Both the position numbers and the translations under genes were made by a program. A stretch of DNA of 64,000 nt, taken from the NCBI GenBank assembly GCA_003184365.1, contig NKYR01000014.1:1-64000 (forward strand), read 5' to 3'. The notes beneath the pieces were generated by a model. That model had not been told where the DNA came from, ran no database searches, and saw only the letters and a list, made by a program, of their open reading frames with translations. The DNA is from Evernia prunastri. Its lineage: Eukaryota > Ascomycota > Lecanoromycetes > Lecanorales > Parmeliaceae. Below are positions 33,646-44,227 of this stretch, piece by piece. The number at the start of each line of letters is the position of its first letter. The stretch's first letter is position 1.

Positions 33646-34575
33646 ATGCATCTCACCCGCCCCCTCGCCCTCGCCCTCGCCCTCCCCGCCCTCGCCTCGG
33701 CCCAGATCCAAAAACCCCTCATCGAGCAAGCCGGCGACTGGCTCAACTCCCTCCGGGGCTACATCCCCACCACGGTCCCCGCCGTGCCCGCGGCGGCCAA
33801 ATCCCCCGTCGCCGCCTCCGCCGCCAAAGTCGCCGCGGCGACCGTGGTGCAGCTAACCATGGCCAACTACGAAGCCGCCCTGACACCCGACGCCTCCTCG
33901 CCCAAGTCGCCCCAGGAGTGGATGGTGTTCGTCTCGGGCGGGAACAAGACGTGCGGGGGCCACTGCGCGCGGCTGGAGCGGGAGTGGAACGAGACGGCGG
34001 CGCTGCTGGCCGCGGACCCGACGGCGCCGACGCTGGCCCACGTCGACTGCGACGCGCAGGGCGTGCTCTGCTCCACCTGGATGGCGAAGCCGCCGACCAT
34101 CTGGCACGTGCAGCGGCCCGTGCCCCGGCAAGGGGAGCAGTCGGCGCCCGCCGGCAGCACGATCCACGTGAGCTACTTCAACGTGACGCATTCGACGGCG
34201 GGGGACATGGTGGCGATCCACACGGGGAAGAAGTACGAGGAGGGGGTCCTGTACGAGGGCTGGTTCGACCCGTTCGACGGCGTGTTGGCGAAGTACGGCG
34301 TGAACAAGGCGGTGGGGTATGTGCTTTTCGGCATTGGATTGGTGCCGAGCTGGGCGTTTATGATTGTGATCAGTATGGTGTCGAGGACGATCATGTGGGT
34401 TGCCCCCCCCCCCCCCTCTCTCTCTTATCCCTTGGTCGACTGGCAGATTTGGTGCTGACTTCCGAGTAGTGCGAGGAGGAATGGCCCCAACCCGGCAGTT
34501 CAACAACAGGAGGCACAGCGAAGGGCAGCTGGTCGCAACGCTCCGTTGGGCGGTGCTCCTCCGGCGAACGAGTAA
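33646..34575 (+). CDS. ER-type thioredoxin-fold membrane protein
   Basis: Exons 33646-34394 and 34470-34575 give 284 aa. A cleavable signal peptide (LALALALPALASA) precedes an Ala/Pro-rich linker and a thioredoxin-like domain. Its active-site-like segment is TCGGHC (a CxxxC, not the classical CxxC), followed by the AHVDCDAQGVLC strand. One membrane segment (YVLFGIGLVPSWAFMIVIS) and a short basic Arg/Gln-rich cytosolic tail complete it. This layout resembles TMX-like ER proteins; a redox role is uncertain because of the altered motif. Two NxT/S glycosylation sites (near NKT and NVT) fit a lumenal domain. The intron holds a run of about 14 Cs. Confidence 0.65.
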
Positions 34576-34934
34576 ATGTGCTTCGGGATGATTATTTTCC
34601 CACGCTGTTTATATCCTACATTATAGGGGCGATTTGGTAGGCAAGCTTGGTGGCTTGATCTGGAAACATAGGTCGACTCTTCGGCGGCGTCTCTTCACTA
34701 CTGGAAATATCTTTTGGGGGGCTATTTGATATCCACATTGTAATTTTCAAGTATTTTCTAAGACCCAGAATATAGTCGATGACGTGAGGCTGCCATTCAT
34801 GCGTTTCAACATTCCAACACCCCAAGCTTCGTGAAGAAAACTCCTCCATGTTTCCTTACGCCGCTTCTCAAAGCTTTCACAACGCTATGCAAAACAGTAG
34901 ATAGCCTTCCCAGCATGAGGTTCCATACCATGTC
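34576..34934. other. Intergenic region between convergent genes
   Basis: Short convergent 3' region; nothing recognised apart from presumed terminators. Confidence 0.4.
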
Positions 34935-36427
34935 TCAGAATCCCTCCACGCGAGTCCCAAACCCCCTTTGCATCGCCAACGCCACTAAATCTTCACCAAC
35001 ACAAATATCCATAAGCCCAATCCCCACGCTCTTGTAGATGACATTTCCCCCCTCCAGCCACTTCCTGAGACCCTTCTCGCCCTGTCCAGTCCCCATTTCG
35101 ATCTCCTTCATGCTCGCCTTCTTGACCATCAAGAGCTCACCAATTTCCACGAGGTGCTCTGCCGTTATTCCCGCCTGGATGATTTCGCCTGCCTCCTTCA
35201 AGCAGGCTTCGAGAGAATCGACGACAATGACGCCACCTTTGTCTGCGTGCTTGTGATGGTGGTGTTTATGGTCTGGTGCGACGGCGTGGCTCAGAATGTC
35301 CGGATGGATCTCACACATGTGGGGGCGGTAGCTGCCTATTGCGCTGATGTATCTTCCTTTTTTCCTGCCTTCGGTGCTGGTGAGATGTTCGGCCGGGAAA
35401 AGAGGGGAGGTGCTAGGCGTGCAGAGAAAGATGGCATCTGCTTTGCGGATGTGTTCCTTCAAGAGCCGTTGATATTCGCCGTACTCGGAGGAGACGATGC
35501 TGAATGCCAATTTCGAATTCGCGCTGCGTAGGTTTTCCCATTCGGGTGAGCTGTAGACTTCATGCATGAGTGCTTTTGCCCGGGCAAATGAGCGGTTGAT
35601 GATGTCGACATGGTGAATTTCGGACCCTCGCAGCATGAGAGCGAGTCGTATGTGCCATTTTGCTTGCAAGCCTGCACCGAAGACTGTGATGGAGTGGACA
35701 TTCGAGCGGCGGTTGAAAATAATGGTTGATGCGAGAGCAGTACGGAAAGCCGTCAACTCTTCCGCGTCGAGGAAGGCGTAGGGAATACCAGTGGAGGTGA
35801 GGAGTGTTAGGGAGCCTCGGGGTGTAGTGGTCTGGGAAGATTCTACCGAAGGGCGCGCCGATGGGGCAGTAGATATCGAAGATGTATGCGAGGCTAGGGT
35901 GGTAGAGGATCTTGAGCTGGCGATTGAAGGCGACTTAGGAGCGGGAGAGCCACTTCGTGGCGAGTCGATGCTTAATTTGCTGAGACTAGGTGCAACGGAA
36001 GGCGCAGGCGCCGTTGCCAGGGTAATTATTTTGATGCCTCTACTTGTGCTTGTACTGGCCGGCATGAACAGGGTAGTTTGCTTGTTTGCAGCAGGTACGG
36101 CTATCCTTTGGGGTTGATTCGCGCTGCAACCAATTGTACTCTCTTGCGTCCCTGTCGAGTAATCATGGAAGGCTTCGGCGATATTGTTCCTGGATTCCAA
36201 TTACGCGGTCAGTATTTTACTTATTTGAGGGGGGATATCGAGCTTTAGGATATGTTTGGAGGACAAAGACTCAGAGGGGTGTCTCGGAATTGGCTCAAGA
36301 CTCAGGGTCGGATTAAAACAAGGAGACTGGGCTTCGACAATACGTACTGGAGGTCGGCAATATCATCCCGAGTGAGTGTGAGCAAGAGGGAGTGGATGTC
36401 TGTGCTGGAAAGGACTGTGAGTGGCAT
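34935..36427 (-). CDS. Ornithine cyclodeaminase / mu-crystallin family protein
   Basis: Minus-strand exons 36427-36348 and 36189-34935 give 444 aa. Exon 1 supplies the family start (TVLSSTDIHSLLLTLTRDDI). The Rossmann dinucleotide motif is VFGAGLQAKWH, preceded by TAFRTALAS. Further family blocks are GRYISAIGSYRPHMCEI and IYKSVGIGLMDI near the C-terminus. The family uses NAD(P)H to deaminate ornithine or reduce cyclic ketimines. The protein is longer than usual because of a Ser-rich insert (about residues 70-140) and a His-rich loop (DHKHHHHKHAD). Substrate unknown; cytosolic. Confidence 0.85.
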
Positions 36428-37290
36428 GCTGGCGACTGAGTCAGGGCAGTTTGGTTCAAGGGCAAATGCGTTGCGCTGTCATGCTTAGGAGGATGGCAGC
36501 TCTCTACTCTGAGACTTATAGGTAGTGGTTAGAGGAGGTACTATTAGTCTCAGACAGTCATGCTTTGATAAGGGATATATACAGAGAACGTCCAGAAAAA
36601 AGGCTCCAAAAATACTTTGTATGTTGGAGGAGCACGGACATGTGGGGAATAGAGGGGCTCAAGGTTAAAATCTGCTGACTCATGATGTGTATAACTTCAC
36701 CTTCTCCGTACCTGTACTGGACTTAACTTCGAGATATCATAAAGCAATCTATCAATCAATTAATCTCCATACCTATGCGCCTAGTTCAATCATCCGGAAT
36801 ATGCAAAGTAGATTCATTGCTTCAGGTCTATGAAACTGGCAGTAATGATATTAGACTCTGACCTCAAAAACCTGCACCACAAGCTGAAACCCAAGAGCTG
36901 AAAAATGATGATCCTCTTCCACGGCACCGTTTAAAAGATCTAAATTGCAGAGGGGAGTCAATAGGGCAAGTGTTCTCTCTGACACACTTTCCAGGCCGGT
37001 GTGAAAATGTTCAGGTAGAAGTGTGAAGTGTGAAGTGACGGGAGATCTGTGTCAAGATAAAAGTCACTTGTTAACAGTTGATGACAATAAGTATAAATCG
37101 TCCAAGTCTTCTTGACTTCGCACATTCCTACTTTCTTTCACAAACACACTACATCTTCCTCCTCTTCCATCTTTCAACACCTCGGTTTCTTGGATAAAGA
37201 AACCGCGCGTCTCCTTACATCTTTCCTTATTACTTCCTTTACATCACCGTTTTAAATCTCGGCCTATTACCCACGGGGCACATACTCACC
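36428..37290. other. Divergent intergenic region
   Basis: 863 bases between divergent genes, AT-leaning, with a CT-rich leader (about 37125-37220) before the next start. No gene or motif recognised. Confidence 0.4.
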
Positions 37291-39313
37291 ATGACAACAA
37301 GTAAGCGCAAAGCCGTTACTGATGAGACCTTTAACGACGAGGTGACGTCACAAACAAAGCGACGTCCACGCAAGAAGCAAGCGGTGACCAAGACTCAGAG
37401 CACCGTAACCAAAACCCTGTAAGCCTCTCTATGCCTCTCTATGCCTCTCTATGCCTCTCTATGCTACGCTATATACCGATTCTAAATACTACAGAATCCG
37501 CAAGAACGCGTCCACTTCCCCACTACTTCGACTACCTTCAGAGGTCCGAGAGAACATTCTGATCAACCTCATCGGAGACAACCTTATTCATGTCAAGTAT
37601 CTCGACAGTGTTGAGCTTTATCTTGCCAATAAAGCGAAGAAGGATTATCTTGACGCTATTGCTAGTCAAGCCGGTGAGTCCCAAGAACTATCAATTTACA
37701 CTGCAACCACTGATGGTGAGGACAACAAAGGCAACCATGACGATCATAACGACAGTAGCGAGATGGCGGGCCATGACACTGGACTTGATTTACATACAGG
37801 TCTAAATGATCTGTCTGTCAGTCAGGAATCCCCTCGACCATACTTCTGTCACGCTATTTGCGTTGCCAATCAGTCAGAGCAATCCGCATATAAGGAGATT
37901 GTTGCCGGTAATACTATTGTCCCAGAGGGTGAGTCGCCGGAGTTCTATGTCGCCTGTTGTGAAGAGCGGCATGCAAATTGCAAGATGTGTGGAAACGGAC
38001 CTATGTTTCTATACAAAGAGGATCAACAAGCCCTAAGAGTTGACTTAAACGTGCTTGGCGTTTGCCGCCAACTGTACGAAGAAGCCAATCACCTTCTCTG
38101 GGCCACCAATACTTTCTCATTTGAGGATCCTAAATCCTTCGAAAAATTCTCTACCAGCCTCAACCTGGCACAGAAGCACAATTTAACCAGTATCCACATC
38201 AGTACAAGCATTGGCGGATATAACTCGCGCTCCAACACCTACCGGCGAGCACGTTTCGATGATAGCTACTGGGGAAAAGCCTTGAAGATGTCTGGTTTGA
38301 ATATTCTACGTGGCATTCAAACCCTTCATCTCTGCGTCAATCAAGAATTCAAGTGCGTTACTTCGCTACGCAGCAGCGACTTAACAGAAAAGCAGATCGA
38401 GGAGGCCCAGGAATCAGACTTGGAATACATCCTACGCTTGCGTGCTCTTTCAGTAAAGCATGTCACCGTCATAGTGAGTGACAATGCTAAAACTTTGGCA
38501 ACAGAAGGTAAGACCGCTCATAGGTGGACCGTCACAAAGAAAAATGAGTACGCAGCGAGCATTCGTTTGAAGTTGATGGATCCCGATGGTGCCGACCTTA
38601 TGAAGACCAAAGCCGAAGCCGCAAGCCTTGCAAGAAGGAACGAAGCCAGAGATAGGGCGGCGGCCAGAGTTCTTTTCTGCAAACAAAATCTGAATGATAA
38701 GAAAGCTGAGGTTGTCCGAACTGCAATGTGGGCAAGCCGTCAGGAAACCAGGGCGGCTTTGGCCGCACAAGAGGCAGATCGAGTGTTGAAGAAAGGTTCG
38801 AAGAAGGCGGCGAGGCTGCAGCGTAATGCTGCAAAATGGAAGGGCATGGTGACTGGTGCGAAGGAAATTGCGGAACTCGCAGTGGCGAGAGTCGAGTCAT
38901 ACCAAGAGACTTTAACCGACGCGAGGGAGAAGTACAAGCGGGCAATGCTTAGATTGGGGTACACACTGGAGGACATTCAAGACGAGGAAGAAGCCGAGGA
39001 TCTCACGGTGGGACCGGCCGGCTCTGACATGGACGTCGCCGAGGATCAGGCCCACGGGGATACAGAGGACGATGCATTGATGGTACTCGACTCCGAAGAA
39101 GAATCCTCCGATGATGATGAAGACGACGAGGTCTCCGTCGATAAATGGGAAGACTACGATGTCTCCTCCCTCGATGCTGATGAAGACGACGAGTCCTCCT
39201 CCTCCGAGTCCTCCTCCGATGAAGAAGATGAAGAAGACGACGAGGTCTCCTCCGATGATGAAGAAGACAATCAGAACCCCTTGTATGGACCCCCCATCCC
39301 CAAATTGTGGTAG
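37291..39313 (+). CDS. DUF7730/2EXR-type protein with acidic tail
   Basis: Exons 37291-37418 and 37495-39313 give 648 aa. A basic, Lys/Arg-rich N-terminus (KRRPRKKQ) could be nuclear targeting. It is followed by the F-box-like start LLRLPSEVRENILINLIG and by LNVLGVCRQLYEEANHLLW with TFSFEDPKSFEKF, typical of the fungal DUF7730/2EXR families. A long Ala/Lys/Arg-rich, probably coiled-coil region (about 440-560) precedes a very acidic Ser/Asp/Glu tail. Function unknown; such families are expanded in fungi. The intron contains a minisatellite. Confidence 0.75.
37424..37466. repeat. Minisatellite inside intron 1 of the DUF7730 gene
   Basis: Four tandem copies of cctctctatg lie between donor and acceptor. 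Intron length may vary between strains. Confidence 0.85.
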
Positions 39314-40086
39314 ACTTGACACGCTATGGTCGCCGCCATTCACACGGGGTCCTTATGCTCTTCCAAAGAATAGGTGCTTGACTCCAACCGTTTTTCCTTC
39401 CCACCACACTAGTCCCCAGAGGCTATTTCTTCCATAGCATCAAAAGTACTTGGACTAGACCCCTATGGCTCAGCTTTGATTGCAGTCTGCCCTGCACACA
39501 TGGTCACCATCTATTCACCAGACGACAGACAGCATCAAGAACGGTCCGGCGGATGCATATTCATTATTCTTTCACTCCACTCACAAAATTTAACGACTTA
39601 CGACCAGCGGACCGACTTCCATGAACTCTACAGCACACACAACACAACCCCTGCATCAACCTCCCTCTCAAAAAAGAAAAAAAAAAGAAAAAAACGGAAT
39701 CACCCCACATCACCCCATCACCCACACAAGTTCCCATCCCCTTTTCTGGTCCATCAACAAAGAAGCAGCAAAATCGCCCAAAGCCACATCTGGCAGTTGC
39801 AGCTCCCACATTCGATTCTTCCCCCCACAACGGCCACCCAGCTCCCGGAGCCGCTCAAGGGCTCCATTCTCATGTTCACGAGAGAACGGACATTGCTTCA
39901 CGCGACACCCTAGTCGACGGTAGCCAGATTGCACAAGAATAGGTAGATAGATAGAATGAGAATGCATACATATCCCCCCTCTCAAAGCGAGTACAGCGAA
40001 GGAATAAATTCAAGATTGCTGAATCCATAACAGGCAGGCAGTGAAGTATCCCATCGTCTGGCAGGGTGCACAAATCAGGGGCTTAA
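39314..40086. other. Intergenic region left of the piggyBac element
   Basis: No gene called. Overlapping Ser/Pro/Lys-rich frames arise from CA- and A-rich low-complexity DNA at about 39640-39740. The stretch ends with the TTAA target (40083-40086). Confidence 0.4.
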
Positions 40087-41138
40087 CCCTAGAGCCGCGC
40101 AACCACCGAAATAACGCGTCCACCAGGCTCCTACCATGAGCCAAATAGCCATAAAACAATACCATGCCTCGTAATAAGGTGTCAAATGATCTGGATCATG
40201 TGAAGAAGGATCCAAAGTCCACAAAGACTCCAAAAGGACGTCCTCCTAAGCCATGGCCACTACCTAAATACACTCCATTAAAAATCACCAAGCCCTACAC
40301 GTGTGGTCAGGGTCAGCTACCAAATACCGTTGCTCCAGACGATCCTTATGCAATCTTCAGCCTATTCTATGATGAAGATTCTTTGAAAACCCTTGTACAA
40401 CATACGAATGAGTATGCTTTTCTTTACCCTGGGCCTGAAAAACCTGAGACGCGCACTTGGTTTTCTACCACAGTCAAAGAGATCCGAGCCTATTTGGGAG
40501 TGTCTATTTGGATGGGCCTTCATGTGAAATCAAGCATTCCTGATTTCTGGAACATTGATCCTCTGAAAGGGCCCGTTCATGAGCAGGTTTCTAAGCATAT
40601 TAGTCTGAAAAGATGGCAACAAATAGACAGGTTCTTTCATGTATCCAAGTCACTGTCCTCAGGCCAGAAAGAGATTACATTTGAGAAACTCGAATCACTC
40701 AGTGACACGCTTCGTCAGGCCTTCAAGAAGTACTGGAAAACAGGCACACATCTAGCTGTAGATGAGACAATTCAACGATTCAATCATTTCAAGGGCCAAA
40801 GAAAAGACGAAGGACCTTACGATCTCGATGATTTCTGGACAGACGACTTGGAATTCAATAGAACACAGGCTGTAGTTCTAGACTTGTTAACTCAAGAGGG
40901 TATTGTCAAGGATTATTGTCATATTGTATGGCTTGACAATCTATTCTCGTCAGCTAGATTGTTCTCACAGCTTGATATTGAAGGATTCGGAGCAGCTGAA
41001 ACTGTGCGTATTACAACAACTAGACGAGAGGATTTGGAGGCTAAAGAAGGTATCAAGGCACAACGAGAGCATAAAGAGCTCAATCGAGGGCTAGATTCCA
41101 GACTTTCGGAGCTTAGAATCAAGTGGAATGCAGCTTTG
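40087..41138 (+). mobile_element. piggyBac-like transposon, right part missing
   Basis: The left end is preserved: a TTAA target (40083-40086) is followed directly by CCCTAGAG, the terminal motif typical of piggyBac elements. The transposase starts 77 bases inside. The sequence stops at a single N (41139), beyond which CT-rich unrelated DNA begins. The 3' half and right terminus are absent through truncation or misassembly. Confidence 0.75.
40164..41138 (+). pseudogene. piggyBac transposase, truncated (DDE_Tnp_1_7)
   Basis: About 325 residues are readable. N-terminal family blocks include TRTWFSTTVKEIRAYLGVSI and KHISLKRWQQIDRFFHVSK. The first catalytic Asp lies in LAVDETIQRFNHFKG, the second in HIVWLDNLFSSARLF, and a downstream GLDSRLSELRIKWNA segment is present. 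The region between the two catalytic blocks is shorter than usual, suggesting an internal deletion. The third catalytic Asp and the C-terminal zinc region are missing. Confidence 0.8.
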
Positions 41139-41139
41139 N

Positions 41140-41902
41140 CTTTCTCCCCCCCTTTCCCCTCCCCCTTTCCCCTCCCCCTTTCCCCAACCGCTCACAGCAA
41201 CGCACAGCAACCCCACGTCGAGCGTCGATCCTACCTACCCACCCTACCTACCCTCCCTACCTGAGCAAGACGATACCCAAACCGGACGATCCCCAAGCAA
41301 GACGAGACGAACGCGGCTGAAAAGCAGACGGGACGGGGCGGAACGGCCGGGACAGGACAGGACTTGGCTGGTGCGATGGGTGCGATGAGTAGAGTAGAGC
41401 AGAGCAGGCAGGGGCATGATGGAGCGATATTGAAAGATTGCACTGCATTGCACTGCAGAGGGTGAGTGAGGGAGGGAAGGAGGGAGAGAGGGAGAGGGAG
41501 GGTCAATGAAGGGATTAATAGTGCTGAATTTTCTCATCAGCTCGTTGAGTTTGAGCTAATGTACATATCGCATCGAGTTCTTTCTTTTCTTTTTTTCTTT
41601 CTTTCCTTCTTTCTTTTTTTCCTTCTTCAATTTAGAGCTTGACTGATCTCAGCTCTTGAATTCAGATCATGATCAAACGATCCGTACTGCCATTGAGCGA
41701 TCTATTTCTGCACTATGCATGAGGCCGTCGAGCGAGCGAGCGAGCGAGCAAGTAACGGAGCAACGGACCAACCGACCAACCGTAGCAGGCTGCAGATACG
41801 AGAGGATTTTCTTCTTTGTATTGATCATGCCAGCTTCCAAGCAGGCCGGCAGCAACACAGAGAGAGAGAGAGAAACACACGTCCACCTCCACAACAAACG
41901 CA
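41140..41902. other. Low-complexity region after the assembly break
   Basis: Contains a C/T-tract (41141-41190), GGGA/GAGA repeats (about 41460-41510), a tttcttt microsatellite (about 41580-41625) and a gagc repeat (about 41729-41752). No gene. Confidence 0.5.
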
Positions 41903-44227
41903 TCACAAATCCTCCCCGTACAGCCCAATGCGGCGTCCCCCAGCCGTCGTCAGCCCTTTCTTCAGCTGGCCTCCTCCCTTCTTGCTCACCTCCTCCTCCT
42001 CAACCCACTCGCCCTCCTCCTCCTCCTCCTCCTCATCATCATCATCATCCCCTCCTCCCACCTCCCCACCCACCTCATCCACCATCTCCTGATCCTCCCC
42101 CTCCCCACCATCGTCATGGAACGCCTCTTCGAAATTCGTCACCACCTCCACCCCCTGCGAGCTGTCGGACACGCCGGACATGGGGCTCCCCAGCCGCACG
42201 GTGGAGGCCTGCGAGCCGCCCGCCCGGCCGCGTCCGTCCCCTTCGTCGGTCTCCGTCTCGTCCGGATCGTACCCGTCCCCGGCGGCGGAGGAAGGGCCGC
42301 GGAGGAGGAAGACGTTTCGGGCTTGGGACGGGGCGGCGTCGAATGGGCGGTGGCCCCAGACGATTTTGAGGGACTGAGGACCGCCGCGGGCGAAGGGAGT
42401 GGGTTGTGCCGTGCCTTTGGTGCCGTCGGCTTTTTTGGCGTGGCCGAACCACTGCTTTCTCTTCGCCTTCCCTGCCTTGTCGTCGGTGCTGACGTTGTCC
42501 TCGAGGTCCGTGCAGAAATCGTCCCACTGCTTGTACTCGCGCTCCATCTCGGGGGCTAGGTCCTGGAGCTCGGTGATCACGCGCACGCACTCTTCCCCTT
42601 TTGCGATGGCGGAGTGCACGAGCGATTGGCATCGCGCAAGGACATTGAGCTCTGGCGGGCCGACGTGCAGGATGTGAACGAGATGACCCTTGCGTTCGCT
42701 CAGGTCGATTTTCCACTGCGGAGTCCCAGAGGGGGCCGTCGATGGTTTGGTCTGGTGGAGTGGGCTGGGCTGGAGCAGGATGGATGAGGAGTCGTCCGGA
42801 GAGGGTACTTCGGCTTTGATCCAAGGGGCGGAAAAGTGGTCGAGTAAGCCGTTGACCGAGGCGGATGGCGAAGGGGGTGGTGAGTAGCTGGGCGAGCCCG
42901 GGTACTGGCGATCGATCATGGGCTTATGCTCCGGCTCACGTGCGGGAGATGGTGACTTCTTGTTCGAGCCGAGACCGTACCCAGCAGCTTGCATCAAGTC
43001 TTCAAAGCCAGTGGATGCTCCTCCATGCTCGCTAGCCGTACTCTCCATCTCCACACGTCCACTCGTGGGACCTTGCGCGGCTGGTTCAGGGTTGAGGATC
43101 TTATCAAAGTAAGATGAGGAAGTAGGAATGGTAGATGCGGTCTTCGTCTCGGCGGATCGACGACTGCCAGAAGCTTCTGTAGCCGGGTTGAGGGTCTCCG
43201 CGAAGGGAGAAGAGGGGATCGAGAGGGAAGACTTTGGTGGAGTGGGCTTTCCCCGCGGGGTATCGTGCCCGATCTCAGGAGGAGAGATCTCATCGCCCTC
43301 CTTGAGGATAGACGCGATGAAATCACATAACGTACGTAACTCGAGGATCGGCTCTTCCATCGAGCTGGAGAAGGCCTCAAAGCTATTGACGTAAGCCTCG
43401 TCAATGGGGCCGACATAATCCAATGCCTTGCGGATTTTCTTGGCAGTCGAGGCCTCGCTGGTGGAGTGCTCGATGGTGCGGACTGGATCTTGGTATCAGC
43501 TTGGGAGTTCTGAGGTAGTGGAGACTAGAATTGCACGAGGAGGGGTAAACTCACCGATTAAAGGACGGGTGACCTCTTCGAAGTATCTTTGAATTGATGA
43601 TTCGTTAGCCAGCGGGATAATGACGGGTTCAGAGGAATGTCAGACTCACTTTAGCTTGGTTGCCCAAGCGTCCACTCCACAAAGGAATCTTTCGAAAATG
43701 TATTCTAGGTTCTCCAACGGATCGTAAAGGGACAAGGTCTAGGTGAGCTCAGAGTCAGCATGTTTCCCCCGCTTTTTACCCCTAAGTCACAGGTGACAAA
43801 ATGTAAGCAGTAAAAGCCCTTTCCACGCCCCACCACAGGAATCTCGTAGCTCAGCTCCCACCAACTCTCCAAGTCAGGAGTCACCACATCAGAACGAGAA
43901 ATCACATACCACCCTATCATTCCCCAAGTAGCTCGGAGCGAAGCCCTGCACCCTCGGCCGCTCCGACACCACCAGCCTCCTCACCTCCCACCCCGCGACG
44001 CCCTCGAAACAGACGCCTTCGACAGCCACCGTGACCGTCGCCAGGGCCCCCGAGAACGAATCGGCGTCGAACTCGGGCTTGAACAGCGGATACTTGGCGG
44101 TCGCGATGCGACGCGAGTCTCGCTCGTGCACCTCTGCGATGCTCTTGTTTTCCTGCGCGACCATGACGGAGCGGCGCGTCCGCTCGTCCACGGCGTAGGG
44201 TGAGACGTACGGTTCCAGTGATGCCAT
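41903..44227 (-). CDS. Conserved-looking protein of unknown function with acidic C-terminus
   Basis: Minus-strand exons 44227-43910, 43738-43650, 43586-43555 and 43488-41903 keep frame and give 674 aa. All four junctions have canonical signals (GTATGT, GTGAGT and GTGAGT donors). The N-terminal 200 residues look globular (YDPLENLEYIFERFLCGVDA is one block). The middle is Ser/Pro-rich and low-complexity. A predicted helical stretch (CQSLVHSAIAKGEECVRVIT) follows at about 430-480. The last 80 residues are highly acidic and end in LYGEDL. No signal peptide or membrane segment. I do not recognise the family. Long frames on the opposite strand are codon-bias shadows. Confidence 0.65.

Noticed and set aside
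33853..34506. Long Arg-rich minus frame opposite the ER thioredoxin-like gene
   Set aside because: GC-rich third positions of the real gene open the opposite strand; no signal or domain.
37424..37466. Short tandem repeat as a CRISPR array
   Set aside because: Ten-base perfect tandem units without spacers inside a fungal intron.
42114..42824. 236-codon Arg/Pro-rich minus frame within the acidic orphan
   Set aside because: Alternative frame of the same exon with low-complexity composition; the chosen frame splices cleanly.
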